From NCBI GenBank assembly GCA_949358305.1, contig OX442318.1:5690501-5754500 (forward strand): DNA of 64,000 nt. Reading direction: 5' to 3'. The first letter of the stretch is position 1. Each line of letters opens with the position of its first letter. Shown here in pieces: positions 30,640 through 41,283 of the stretch. Made by a program: the position numbers and the translations under genes. The notes under the pieces are model-generated. The model made no database searches, was not told the DNA's origin, and saw nothing but the letters and a program-made list of their open reading frames with translations. This DNA is from Strigamia acuminata (lineage: Eukaryota > Arthropoda > Chilopoda > Geophilomorpha > Linotaeniidae).

Positions 30640-33600
30640 TTAATCCCTAATAAAATCTCTGAGATGAGCTGGGGGACGACGAACACGAGTTGATCGCCTA
30701 GGTGCAACTACAGGATCATTTCCAGCATCCTGTTCAACCCCAGAACTCTCATTACCAGAACCAACAACACAATTTCCATTCCCAGGTTCCCAGTCCTCCT
30801 CAACTTGAAAAGAACTAGAACCATTCAAAGATTGTACAACTCGGCCACGCAATTGATCAGCATGACGCTTCCAAAATACCCCATTATGCAATTGAACTAA
30901 ATAAGTTACAGGTGATAACAACTTAAATATTTTTCCCGCAATCCATCGACTACTACTTCTGTAGTCTCTGGCATAAATCAAATCATCAATCGAAAACTTC
31001 CTACGCACCACTGGAGTGGACAACTCGTCCTCTCGCCTAGGTCGCAATAAATGTAACCTCGTACGCATCTCCTTCTCCCTGAATAACGCATCTGGAGTCA
31101 CCAAAGTAGTACAATGAGGAGTGGTACGATAACTAGACAAAAACTGGCGCAACGCACGCTTAATGTTTCCATGCTCAGCCATAAACTTCTTCATTCCTGT
31201 CTTGAAAGTACCAACAAACCCTTCCACAGCCCCATTCGTCGCTGGATGGTAAGGTGGCGAACGGGACTGACGCACCCCATTCATTGCCAAAAATTGAACA
31301 AACTCCTCGCTTGTGAACTGTGGTCCACAGTCTGAATGTACATGCAAAGGTAGACCATGCCTAGAAAACCATTCCTCAAATACCTCAATCGTGTCACGTG
31401 CTGTCGTACCCTTCATCATAACAATTTCCGGCCATTTGGATTTTGCATCCACACACAAAATAAACATGTGACCAAAGAAGGGCCCAGCGAAGTCTACATG
31501 AATTCGCCCCCATGCCTCTGCAGGCGTTGGCCATGCTACATTACGCTCACGAGCCGGGGCCGGTAAATTGATTTGACACAATTCACACTCCCTGACCATT
31601 CGCTCAATATCTGAATCCATGCGGGGCCACCAGCAAATTGACCTGGCCAATAATTTCATTTTGACCACCCCCGGATGTCCAGAATGTAACTCTGTCAAAA
31701 TACTGCTCTGTAGCACCTTAGGTACAACAACCCTGTCATTGTAAAACAAACAATCGTCCTCTACTGATAACTGCTTCCTAACCCGATGCCAAGGCGCAAG
31801 ATCCACTTCAATAGTTCCCGAGGGCCACCCCTCACGCACTAAAAGCAAAACTCTAGCTAAAATAGAATCCTCCAAAGTCCGTTTCCTAACTACAACCGCA
31901 GAAATAGGCATCGATTCTAATTGTGCACGGAAAACGGCATGTAACGGAATGTCGGAGTCATCAAAATCAACATTATTAATCGCTAGCCGTGACAACCCAT
32001 CCGCTACCACATTACTCTTGCCAGCAATGTGCCTAATCTGAAAATTATACGCATTTAAAAATACGCACCAGCGTTGCAATCTAGCCGCCACAATTTCATT
32101 GCATCCGCGCTTATCCCCAAGAATTGAAACTAAAGGCTTGTGGTCGGTTTCCAAAATAAAATTGTGCCCATACAAATAATGGTGGAATTTCTTAACTCCA
32201 AAGATTATTGCAAACCCCTCACGATCTGTCTGCGAATAATTGCGCTGAGCCGCATTCAAAAGACCACTCGCAACGGCAACTGTTTGTTTCCGACCCAATT
32301 CATCCTCTTGGGATAACTGCGCGCCTACTCCAAAAGGAGATGCATCCACGGTCAAAACCGTTTGCTTTGACGGGTCAAAATGTACCAAAAATGTGGCACT
32401 AGCCAATAATTTCCTCACCCCGTCAATAGCTTGTTCCTGTTGCTTGCCCCAACGCCACACCACCCCTTGTCGCAACAAATAATAAAGTGGTTCCAAAACA
32501 GTGGCTAAGTTCGGCAAAAACCGAGCATAATAATTTATCATGCCAATGTACGTATGCAATTCACCTGCATTCTTCGGTGTAGCTGCCTTAACCAGACCAT
32601 CAATGCGTGCTGGAATCGGCGCATATCCATCCTTTGAAAACACATGACCCAAAAATTTAACCTTATCTTGAAAAAATTTGCATTTCCTTGCATTCAACCG
32701 CAAATTTTTTTCCTCAAAAATTGTGAGCAAATGATCAACTACCTTGAGATGCTCAGGAACTGAGCGACCAGTGGCACACACATCATCCAAAAAAGGTTGG
32801 GTCTTCACAACTGGTTTGACCAACTGTTCCATTGACTGTTGAAACAATGCGGGCGCACACGAAACCCCATAAAACAATCTTTTCACCAAAAATAAACCCT
32901 TATGCGTATTGATAACCATAACCTCCTGTGACTCCTGATCAAGTTCCCACTGATTATACGCATCCGAAAAATCAAAAGTTGAAAAATACTCACCATCCGC
33001 CAGTGTGCTTGTGATTTGCTCAAAACGTGGAAGTGGGTAAACCACTTTAGGCAGTGCCTTGTTCACTGTTAAATTATACAGTCCCGCCAATTTAACTGTT
33101 CCATCGGATTTTTCCACTGGAGTGACCGGTGTAGCCCACCGGGCATGCTGAACCGGTTCCAGAACCCCTGCTTCAACAAGACGATCAATCTCAGCCTCCA
33201 TTTTAGCTCGTAAGGCTAGTGGCGGGTTACGTGCTGGCAGAAAAATTGGTTGAAAATTTTTGTCAACAGGTATGTGCAATTGTACCCCCTTACACTGACC
33301 AATACCCCCACTAAAAACAGTCTTATGACTTGCCAAAATTTCCTCAAGTTGTACTTTTGCACTAGCTAAATCAAGTGGTGGAGAAGGCAAAACCCCATCA
33401 ACTGCTTTCACTTGTTTGGGCTCACTAACTAAACCCCGAATTGATTTCAACAACCCAAAAGTGTCCAACCAATCCCTACCCAGTAACGACCCCTTCATTC
33501 CCTCAACAACATGCAATTGGACAGAGTAATGGGCACCCTGAAAAAACACTGATACCCCAAATACCCCCAAAAGTGATAACAATTCACCAGTGAACGCACG

Positions 33601-34668
33601 CAGGCGAACTGGAGAAGCATTTAACTTAAATTTAGAAAAATGAGTATTAAAACATTGTTCATCAATTAATGTGAGTGAAGATCCACTGTCAACTTCCATG
33701 GCTAAATTGACTCCTTCAATGTTCACGTCAACAAATACAGGATCCACGATGGTGTCACGCACGTGGCAAACACGGTGGAATGGCACAAAAATATCATCAT
33801 CAACACGCACGGAATTCGCTGCAGGCTGCTTGCCCGATGATGCTCCACCTCTGTCCCTGCTTGGCTGATTGAGCTGATGAGATGTTGACCGCACATGGCA
33901 AAATTTGCGAATATGTCCTTTCTGACCACAGTTGTGGCAATCAGAATCCTTAAATCTGCATTTATCACGAAAATGATCTGGTGAACCACACGCATAGCAT
34001 CTGCGTTGCTTATTTCCATCAGATTTTTGGCCAGATGAGTGATCCTGAGAATTTGAAAATTTCTTTTTAAAATCAGTTTTACCTTTTTTATAAAACCCCG
34101 ATTTATTGTCCTGAATTTTGTGCACAGTATTGTCCTTATTTTCAGTCTTAGAATGAAACTTCTGCACTTCCTTTGATGCCGTGTCCATGCTGAGCGCAGT
34201 CTCAGTTGCTTTTTGAAATGTGAGTCCCTTCACCGTCAACAGATGGCGCTGCACGTTTTCAAATCTCAATCCGTTAATAAATTGATCGCGTAAATAATCA
34301 TTCAATTGTTGTCCAAATTCGCAAAATTCTGCAGCTGCTTTCAACTTGATAACAAATGCACTTACTGATTCAGTGTCCAATTGAGTAGTTCTAAAGAATC
34401 TAAACCTCTCAGCAGCAACCATTGGTTTCGGTTTCTGGTGGTCATGCATTAATGTAACCAAGTCATCATAAGTCTTGGTTTTTGGCAAATCAGGTGCACA
34501 TAAATCCCTCAGCATTTTGTAGCCATGTGATCCAATTGTTCCCAATAAAATAGCCACTTTCTTGTCTTCAATTGCATTCAGTTCAAAAAGTTGCTCCAAT
34601 TGCTCCACATACATGTCCCAGTCTGAGTTGACATCATACTCAGATAACTGTCCAATGAATTGAGCCAT
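30640..34668 (-). CDS. Gypsy gag-pol polyprotein
   Basis: 1,342 residues from the first ATG after the primer site; the open frame continues 48 codons further upstream into the LTR. Order seen: gag with two CCHC knuckles (CYACGSPDHFRDKC at 224-237, CHNCGQKGHIRKFC at 244-257); protease DSGS near 327; reverse transcriptase with FDFSDAY and FLDD; RNase H (VDASPFGVG, then TDHKPL); integrase with an HHCC zinc site (HSGHPG, then CELCQ) and a D-D-E core (HVDFAGP, HSDCGPQF). Polymerase before integrase is the gypsy order. There is no envelope ORF. A single gag-pol frame and the tRNA-Ser primer point to a Mag-like lineage (inference). Confidence 0.95.
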   Translation of the reverse strand: MAQFIGQLSEYDVNSDWDMYVEQLEQLFELNAIEDKKVAILLGTIGSHGYKMLRDLCAPDLPKTKTYDDLVTLMHDHQKPKPMVAAERFRFFRTTQLDTESVSAFVIKLKAAAEFCEFGQQLNDYLRDQFINGLRFENVQRHLLTVKGLTFQKATETALSMDTASKEVQKFHSKTENKDNTVHKIQDNKSGFYKKGKTDFKKKFSNSQDHSSGQKSDGNKQRRCYACGSPDHFRDKCRFKDSDCHNCGQKGHIRKFCHVRSTSHQLNQPSRDRGGASSGKQPAANSVRVDDDIFVPFHRVCHVRDTIVDPVFVDVNIEGVNLAMEVDSGSSLTLIDEQCFNTHFSKFKLNASPVRLRAFTGELLSLLGVFGVSVFFQGAHYSVQLHVVEGMKGSLLGRDWLDTFGLLKSIRGLVSEPKQVKAVDGVLPSPPLDLASAKVQLEEILASHKTVFSGGIGQCKGVQLHIPVDKNFQPIFLPARNPPLALRAKMEAEIDRLVEAGVLEPVQHARWATPVTPVEKSDGTVKLAGLYNLTVNKALPKVVYPLPRFEQITSTLADGEYFSTFDFSDAYNQWELDQESQEVMVINTHKGLFLVKRLFYGVSCAPALFQQSMEQLVKPVVKTQPFLDDVCATGRSVPEHLKVVDHLLTIFEEKNLRLNARKCKFFQDKVKFLGHVFSKDGYAPIPARIDGLVKAATPKNAGELHTYIGMINYYARFLPNLATVLEPLYYLLRQGVVWRWGKQQEQAIDGVRKLLASATFLVHFDPSKQTVLTVDASPFGVGAQLSQEDELGRKQTVAVASGLLNAAQRNYSQTDREGFAIIFGVKKFHHYLYGHNFILETDHKPLVSILGDKRGCNEIVAARLQRWCVFLNAYNFQIRHIAGKSNVVADGLSRLAINNVDFDDSDIPLHAVFRAQLESMPISAVVVRKRTLEDSILARVLLLVREGWPSGTIEVDLAPWHRVRKQLSVEDDCLFYNDRVVVPKVLQSSILTELHSGHPGVVKMKLLARSICWWPRMDSDIERMVRECELCQINLPAPARERNVAWPTPAEAWGRIHVDFAGPFFGHMFILCVDAKSKWPEIVMMKGTTARDTIEVFEEWFSRHGLPLHVHSDCGPQFTSEEFVQFLAMNGVRQSRSPPYHPATNGAVEGFVGTFKTGMKKFMAEHGNIKRALRQFLSSYRTTPHCTTLVTPDALFREKEMRTRLHLLRPRREDELSTPVVRRKFSIDDLIYARDYRSSSRWIAGKIFKLLSPVTYLVQLHNGVFWKRHADQLRGRVVQSLNGSSSFQVEEDWEPGNGNCVVGSGNESSGVEQDAGNDPVVAPRRSTRVRRPPAHLRDFIRD

Positions 34669-34726
34669 GGTTGATCCAAATTGAAATAAATTGTCCAAAA
34701 TGCACCTTTCACACACAAAATTTTGA

Positions 34727-34737
34727 CCTCGTCGCCA
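34727..34737 (-). other. Primer-binding site, tRNA-Ser type
   Basis: The element strand reads TGGCGACGAGG two bases after the LTR, complementary to the 3' CCA end and acceptor strand expected for tRNA-Ser(GCT). Confidence 0.7.
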
Positions 34738-34739
34738 AT

Positions 34740-34867
34740 TGTAATATACCGAAATCACGAGGCAGTGAACTCCATGATGGTTGCAAAGTTGACAAGTTTT
34801 AATCTCGAACACAGATACATAATCTCAATACAAGAACACTAGATGGCGTTACAATCAATATACTCCA
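34740..34867 (-). repeat. 5' LTR of the gypsy element
   Basis: 128 bp, identical by eye to 30489-30616, abutting the coding remainder of Gr-10. Its plus strand contains an ATG at 34843 that is out of frame with Gr-10 and ends at a TAA just after the Gr-10 internal ATG. Confidence 0.95.
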
Positions 34868-34894
34868 CATTTGTCTGTGCAAAATTTATACGAC

Positions 34895-36236
34895 ATGAAA
34901 CGATGTAAAAAAACAATTAACCCATTTGCACGCAGCTTGAAATCATTCTGGGATTATGCATTTGGCGTATTTGGCATTGAAATATACAAGGATGACGATG
35001 TACCAGCAAGAAAACTAATTCTTCTCTTTGTATTTGCAATAATCCAATCGGCCATTCTACTCCACTACACCGCTTGCTTCATCCACTCCATTCTACTTTA
35101 CTCTAAAGTAACCACCGTCAGTTACTACGCAACTATTTTAGTTACAATTTCTTTGTCTTTATTCAATCTGTGGTTGATGAGCAAGAGAAGAATCGCAATG
35201 ACCAAATGGCTGAATAATTCCATGTCCATTCTAATTGGCCACATCGAATGCATGAAAAATCTGTGGTTGTATTCCTTGGTCCCCTCTTTGTGCTTGTTAA
35301 CTACACTCGTTATTGAAGCGGCAACCTCGGTCATCGATGTTTATGTGTTGACGGACGAGGGACTCCGTTTCTACTCCGATATGTATATTTGGAGAATTGA
35401 ACTTAAAGATGAAGATTTTTACATTGCTCGACTAGTACTATCTCTTGAATTCACGTTATTCATCATGATTTCTATGGGAATTGGCAATGTATCTGTCTGG
35501 TTTTTCACTCACTTGTGTCATTTGGTTTTCTATCGCCTTCAACTGTTGAATACGAAACTTGAGAAGGTTTTATCAAGTGGGAATCAGTTGAGTGTGTTTG
35601 AGTTGTCCGAATATCGCAGGCAGCATCAACTTGCATGCGAAGCGACTGAAGAGTTGAGTGATGTTTGGTCTCCTTTGATTGTGTTTTGGCTTCTTGGATT
35701 TAGCTTAAATATGTGTTTTGACATTAGGGCGTTGTGTATGGAACTTTCAGTTTGGTGTTTGACTGCGTATGTGTGTGATATTCTCAGACAACTGTGGCTG
35801 ATTGTTGGTTTGTTCAAAGCGGCTTCACACGTAAATGTTGAGGTAAGATTTCAATCAGAACATGAGAGATTATTCTAAATGACATTTTATAGGCCCATAA
35901 ATTAGCAGTGAAGTTAGTTACATTTCCAGTGTCAAAATCAGCACTTACTCATACTGAACAGGTAATTTGGCAATTATAATAACAAAACATGTTTCTTGAC
36001 CTATTGTTTGATATTGCAGATGAATTATAACGTTAATTATTCCCTATTAAGTGACCGACTTACCAATACTCACATAGGCATTAATGCTTCTGGCTTATTT
36101 TTGCTGAATGCTTCAAGTTTTCTCAGTGTAAGTTTCAAATAGTTTTGTAAAATGACTCTAATATTTGTATTTCTATTGATTGTAGATCGCAGGAACGATG
36201 ATGACATACATTATTGTTTTATTCCAAACTGCCTGA
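34895..36236 (+). CDS. Gr-10: Gr-type chemoreceptor, subfamily I, start codon split off by gypsy
   Basis: Remaining exons are 34895-35842, 35893-35961, 36020-36127 and 36186-36236, all phase 0. Homology to Gr-1 and Gr-5 begins upstream at 34871 (codons for LSVQN). The original ATGCATTT is at 30481-30488, before the gypsy element. The first in-frame ATG left is 34895, nine codons in. Translation from it would give 391 residues and lose no membrane segment, but an out-of-frame ATG in the LTR precedes it. The body is otherwise intact (KSFWDYAFGVFGIEI; last exon TYIIVLFQTA, starting ATC instead of ATG). It is a fresh null, or at best N-terminally shortened, allele. Confidence 0.8.
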
Positions 36237-37075
36237 GAATTTATGGATCCTTTTAAATATGTAATCTTCATATTTCACTCATCCACTGATCATATTCAAT
36301 TTGTTGTAACCCGTTTTGTTATTAACTAAAATACTTAAATTGGCTACAGTGGCTTTTTTCTAAGAAGAACTTACACCGGTGGGGAAATATTAATGAGTGA
36401 AACTAACGTCGCGTGTACAAATCACACAGGCATCGCGCATCTGCTTCTACTTTTCCTCCGGTGTGGAAATGGTCTTAGGTTTCCGTGAAACATGGCTTAC
36501 TAAGGAGCAATTTCCCTTCTTATTAAGGCACAAGACTAAGCAAGAAATTCTGTCTCAGCGAGTATTTGCTAAGCAAGAAATATATCTCACAACTAATTTT
36601 GCATAGTTGCAAGAATAAGATCTAATATCATGTGTCTAATTGCAGGAACAATGATGACATACATTATTGTGCTTTTCCAATCTTCTTAAGTCTTTCTGGG
36701 TTCGTTTAAACATATAATCTTCATATTCCACTCACCATGTTCAATCAATCTAAACATATGGTGTATTTTAAAGAGATTATTGCTATAATTTTCATGTCAA
36801 CAAAACGAGAAAAATCAATTTTTTTTAAAAAAAAAGTACAAATTGCATTTTATTTATTAAAATCCGAAGTGCACAAAAAGAAAACAAATTTTTGATTAAT
36901 TAATTTTCATGAGGCGCCATTATCTCTAATCACAATTTGTCTGCAAATTAAACCACAAAAAAATAAATGAAATGAATTGAGCAAATCAATATTAAACTAT
37001 ATCTCTTTATTCGTAAATTTCAAACGCAACATTTCAACAATTTTAATTTTCCATCACCCACTTCTTCACACTAAT
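36237..37075. other. End of the Gr cluster; spacer
   Basis: It holds a duplicated Gr last exon at 36642-36689, listed separately. Bases 36360-36640 are unclassified, with CACCGGTGGGG and CCTCCGGTGTGG as possible degenerate inverted ends. The remainder is AT-rich. Gene A, on the minus strand, ends at 37076. Confidence 0.35.
36642..36689 (+). pseudogene. Duplicated last exon of Gr-10
   Basis: It reads AGTMMTYIIVLFQSS and TAA, with the MMTY of Gr-10, so it is a copy of the Gr-10 exon 4 about 450 bp downstream. The acceptor position has TCT in place of TAG. The nearest AG (TAATTGCAG) would shift the frame, so normal use as an alternative exon is unlikely. Confidence 0.6.
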
Positions 37076-37908
37076 TTACGGTTCAAGTTCAATACAATGT
37101 AACAATGAAACAATACTACCCAGAGTCAAATTGTCTTTCAACTGATCCACGAATCGAGTGAAATTAAATCTAATCGCATAACCAATAGCAGTTGAGGGCA
37201 AGAAATTGTTGGTGAATATTTTAGCGATGTCCACGAAGGTGGTATTGCCCTGCAGACTAAATTGAGTGGATCTCAAACCCCCTTGGTCGACTTCCATTGT
37301 CTTTATATCTAAGAAGTCCTCATCAGAATCAAAGTCAAAGACAAAGAAAAAATTTACGTCCGTGACGTCTAGAACAATACTTTGCACATCAGTGTTCGGC
37401 GCTACATTACTGGAACAACAAATAATTAGCGATTCAATTGCAATTGCAGCTGTAATTAGGCTTAAACTTACAAAATGTCGTCAACTTGGCATTCTATATG
37501 AATTGTGGCCACTTGAAGTGTCACTATTTGCGTGTGAAATGTACTGTTTGGTGAGGAAGTCATGCAAGCATCACCGGAAGCATTTAGACCGGTGATGTCA
37601 GAAACGATTAGATTAGTGCATATCGAAACGTTTTGGGTTGTAATCGGATCTAAGCTGAATATAAAGCGAAACATTTGGGTGAGAGAATACACTAGTTTGC
37701 TTTTTGAAATTTACCCGTTAATAAACGCTTGTACCGTCGATAGAAGACTTACGATGTCTGCTTTACACGAAACGCAGTTTACGGAGTCATCACAACTCAC
37801 TGCAACGATAACTACCGTAATAAGAACAAGCAACAAATGTGAGTTAACAACACGTTTTTGTGGATTATTCGTATTACCAGCCAAGAAAATCGAAATAATC
37901 TTCAACAT
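37076..37908 (-). CDS. Gene A: secreted or membrane-anchored protein, unknown function
   Basis: Exons are complement(37076-37409, 37472-37654, 37715-37908), 236 residues, both introns phase 2. The start is upstream of a hydrophobic stretch (LLLVLITVVIVAVSC, about residues 25-39) that could be a late signal peptide or anchor. It is followed by NCVSC. Several N-glycosylation sequons (NVS, NAS, NST, NTT, NLT) fit an extracellular protein. It is a tandem duplicate of gene B with the same intron positions. A non-coding first exon (about 37983-38012) with donor GTAAGTAAA and acceptor AATCTAG is predicted. I do not recognise the family. Confidence 0.7.
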
Positions 37909-38012
37909 AGTTGATTTTCAGAGCTAGATTTTGAGATGGAGTGAATATTGTTTGTGAAAAAGTTGAATATTAATTTACTTACTGCTGGAGAAGTTCAGTG
38001 GTGGAGAATGAT

Positions 38013-38725
38013 GTTCTTGCAGCGCAAAACTCCTTTATTCATACAAAACCTTGAGCTGTATTATCCACCCACTGCTGCAGAAAAAGAATTACGTAATTGT
38101 TATGTGGTTTTACAATGAAGTTAAAATTGTAAAGATTTTTATATTGCACTGGTTATTGATTTTTTTCAACCACAAAAGACATTTTACTGCATCTACCAGT
38201 TGTCAATTTTCCTTTGATAAACTGCAGATTCAGCAAAAATAAAATTGTGATTCAGAGTTCTGAATAACAATTTTATTTTTGCTTTTTCTTTTCCGTGGCG
38301 CCGACGAACGACGCCGTCGCTCGTGTCGTGTCACTCGTGATCGCGACGATCATCTTCTCGGCAATCACAATCACCTCCGCCATTTTCACACATAACCGTT
38401 GTTGTGTGATTTCATTTGTTCATTATTATAGTATCTAACCTTAGCTCTTAATTATTACTTTTCATTTTATCGTATTTTCATTTAATAAACTTTCCTGCGT
38501 TATTTTATACCTGCTTTGTAATCATTTCCTTAGACATTAATATTTACTTTTTAGATTTAAGCCTATTAAATTAGCATTCTAACGGTGAATAACTCGGATC
38601 ACTGCACCCTCTGAGGGTTAAAGCAAAACAAAACAAAAAACGAACTCATAAATTAATTGATTTTAAACTATATCTCTTTATTCATTAATTTAATTTCCAA
38701 TGCATATTTCATCAATTTCAGTTTT
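38013..38725. other. Promoter side of gene A and inverted repeat
   Basis: This is the upstream region of gene A, duplicated upstream of gene B and a third time at 41.4 kb (ATCCACCCACTGCTGCAGAAA, CCACAAAAGACATTTTACTGC, CACCAGTTGTCAATTT type blocks). At 38233-38281 AAAATAAAATTGT and its complement ACAATTTTATTTT form an inverted repeat around ATTCAGA and TCTGAAT. From 38290 to 38700 nothing is identified apart from a GC-rich patch with CGACGAACGACGCCG. Confidence 0.4.
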
Positions 38726-39673
38726 TCATCGTCCTGGTGTCGGTGTTGGTTCCGGTGTTGGTTCCGGTGTTGGTTCCGGTGTTGGTTCCGGTGTTGGTTC
38801 CGGTGTTGGTTCCGGTGTTGGTTCCGGTGTTGGTTCCTCTTCTCCGCAATTTATATACGAAAGAATTTCAACCAAAGTCGCGTTCTCTTTGAACTCATCC
38901 ACGTATTGACGGACAATAAGTCTAACGATGTAACCAATGACATCTGAGACAAACGAATTGCTGGTGAAAGATTGAGCCATAATTGCAAGGGTAGTGTTGC
39001 CCTGCACACTAATTTTTGTGGAACCGAAATCCCCTTGGTTCATTTCGAGGGTCGTTATATTAAGCGTGTCAAAATCAGAAAAATCAATTGCCATGACAAC
39101 GGAGAGAGTTACATCGTTGAAGTCTACAGAAATACTCTGCACATTGGTGTCGTCTGCTATGTTAGTGGATCTATAAAAATTAACGAGTCAATTGCAATTG
39201 CAGCAGTCATTACTAAGTAGAAAAGGTTGGCTAAGACTTACAAAAATTCTTGAATTTGACATTCAACATGAATTGTGGCCACTTGAAGTGAAAGCATTTG
39301 CGTATAAACGTTGCCGCCTGGTGGTGGGGGGATCAGGCAAGATCCTTCATTAGCAGTTAGACCGGTGATGTTATCGAAGATTAGTTTTTGGCACAATGAA
39401 ACGGCCAGGAGTGTAATCGGTTCAAAACTGAATAGAAAACAGAACATTTTGTTACGAGAAAACTAATTGCTAAGAAATTTACCCGATAATAGACGCTTGT
39501 GCTAAACCTAGAGTATTTTTTATCTCGGTGTCACATGAAACGCAGTCTGCTGGGACATCACAACTCACTGCAACAATAACTAACAAGAGGAACAAACAAG
39601 AAATGTGAGTTACAATACGTTTTTGTGGATTATTTATATTACCAGTCAAGAAAATCGAAATAACCTTCAACAT
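38726..39673 (-). CDS. Gene B: paralogue of gene A with a Pro-Thr-Glu repeat tail
   Basis: Exons are complement(38726-39170, 39242-39427, 39483-39673), 273 residues, phase-2 introns at the same places as gene A. N-terminal part: ISIFLTGNINNPQKR, then a hydrophobic core and DCVSC. The middle shows TLQVATIH-like identity with gene A (LQVATIHVECQ). The C-terminus adds about 36 residues of PTPE repeats ending PTPGR, absent in A, a likely O-glycosylated or extended stalk (inference). The predicted first exon is 39748 to about 39776 with an intron 39689-39747. Confidence 0.72.
38735..38837 (-). repeat. 12-bp coding repeat in gene B
   Basis: About 8.5 copies of GGTGTTGGTTCC (plus strand), nearly perfect, coding for the PTPE tail. 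The high identity predicts length variation between individuals. Confidence 0.92.
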
Positions 39674-39800
39674 AGTTGGTTTTCAGATCTAGATTTTGAG
39701 ATGGAGTGAATATTGTTTGTGAAAAAATTGAATATTAATTTACTTACTGCCGGAGAAGTTCAGTGGTGGAGAATGATGTTCTTGCAGCGCAAAACTCCTC

Positions 39801-39808
39801 TATTTATA
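39801..39808 (-). promoter_or_regulatory. TATA box of gene B
   Basis: The minus strand reads TATAAATA, about 30 bases before CATCATTC, a possible initiator at 39771-39778. A splice donor CA-GTAAGTA follows at 39747. In gene A the same position reads ATGAATAAA, so its TATA is degenerate. Confidence 0.6.
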
Positions 39809-39823
39809 CAAAACCTCAAGGAA

Positions 39824-40632
39824 ATTTAGTGGTAAATTTAATGGGCCGATAGATGGGGGCCCAAATAAAATTGTTATTCAGAACAATACAACCCAACCAC
39901 TACTGCAGAAACAGAATGACGTAATTGTTATGTGGTTTTACAAAGAAGTTAAAATTGTAAAGATTTTTATATTGCTGGTTATATTACTGGTTATATTACT
40001 GGTTATTGGTTTTTTTTTCAAGCACAAAGGACATTTTACTGCATCTACCAGTTGTCAATTCTCTTTTGATAAACTGAAGATTCAGCAAAAATAAAATTGT
40101 GATTCATCAGTTCTGAATAACAATTTTATTTGGGTCCCATCTATTGGTCCACTAAATTTCCTTGGATTCCCACTAAAAAAAAAAAATCTCCCACTAACTG
40201 ACTTTATCACTAAATTAATTTTTTTGTTCCATTATTTTAACTAAACCCAAATACACTAATTTCCCCACTAAAAATATTTATTTAAACATAACTGGCTTTT
40301 CCACTAAAAAAACTTATTACATGCACTTTATCCACTATTATGAAATGAAGGCCTTCTTGGCTTTCGATGGTCTACCTCGCTAAGGTACTTCTCGATAATA
40401 GCAATTAGATTTTGACCGATATCGATATTTTGCAGTATCACCGATAACGATAATCGGCAACCGAATATCGGCCGATACCGATACTTGTGCCGATATTAAA
40501 ATTAAAATGTCCGAAAATTAGTGTATTTGGGTTTAGTTAAAATAGTGGGACAAAAAAAATTAATTTAGTGATAAAGTCAATTAGTGGGAGATTTAGTTTT
40601 TGTTTAGTGGGAATCCAAGGAAATTTAGTGTG
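39824..40632. repeat. Nested foldback repeats upstream of gene B
   Basis: Two inverted-repeat pairs overlap. Pair 1: 39824-39890 with 40116-40174 (CAAGGAAATTTAGTGG, then CCCAAATAAAATTGTTATTC). Pair 2: 40149-40265 with 40516-40632, about 115 bp each (TCCCACTAA, GACTTTATCACTAAATTAAT, AACTAAACCCAAATACACTA). The bases TTTCCTTGGATTCCCACTAA belong to both. Between the arms of pair 2 lie several CCGATATCG and CGATAACGATAATCGG type palindromic pieces. No ORF; probably layered non-autonomous transposons. Confidence 0.7.
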
Positions 40633-40812
40633 GTTTTAATTTATGCCCATTTTATTTTTGCTTTTTCTTTTCCATATACCCACAGTACCATTCTCAGGGT
40701 AAGTATACCCACAGGGGTTGGTATATTTGGCAAGAACAACTTATGCGCAACATGTGGCGTTTTCGGTTGACGCGCTGGCATTTGCAATAGCTAATTTTGA
40801 CCTAAAAGTGAA

Positions 40813-41196
40813 AACACAAGGGAGCGGGTAAAATTCCAAAGCTTGTTTTTACTTGAAAAAGCGGCTAAAAACTCGCCCACTTGAGCAAACACAAGCTTGC
40901 GTTTTTATTCAAAGCTTTGTTTTGAAGCGAGCTTGTACTCACTCACTCCGATCAAACCGAGTTTGATTTACCAGCTCCAAGCTTGCTGGTGTTTTGGTCA
41001 TGTGACTTTGACAGCCAATCAGAATCGTGAGGAAATTCTTGGAGGAGATTTTGGCGGGAATTTCTGGCAGCTACCTAGCTAGCTTGAGTTTGCCAGTTAA
41101 GCTGGTAAGCCAAAAGCGGGTCAAGTGAGCTTGTAAATGACTTCCTCTTTAAACTTGTACTAGCAAGCTTTGGAATTTTACCCGCTCCCTTGTGTT
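40813..41196. mobile_element. MITE with 33-bp perfect inverted ends
   Basis: The left end begins ACACAAGGGAGCGGGTAAAA and continues to AGCTTG; the right end is its exact complement. About 385 bp, no ORF. The interior repeats AGCTTG and CAAGCT many times, giving a partly self-complementary body. Target duplication not clear. Confidence 0.75.
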
Positions 41197-41283
41197 TCCA
41201 TCTTTAGTCATTTCGACCTGCCTGTGATTTCGATCTAAAATAACTCAGGCTGACTTGTGAGTAATGAACCTCGATCCCCCGAT

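Larger units (their letters stand above)
30489..34867 (-). mobile_element. Full-length Ty3/gypsy LTR retrotransposon inserted in Gr-10
   Basis: The element is 4,379 bp with a 5-bp duplication CATTT (30484-30488 and 34868-34872). Two 128-bp LTRs (30489-30616 and 34740-34867) read as identical, with TG and CA ends. On the element strand TGGCGACGAGG (34727-34737) follows the 5' LTR after two bases and fits the 3' end of tRNA-Ser(GCT). One intact gag-pol ORF. Identical LTRs and a clean ORF indicate a very recent insertion. It splits the coding start of Gr-10. Confidence 0.95.

Noticed and set aside
34843-34870. Use of the gypsy LTR ATG as a new start for Gr-10
   Set aside because: It is in another frame (28 bases before the Gr-10 register) and ends at a TAA soon after, so it cannot restore the protein.
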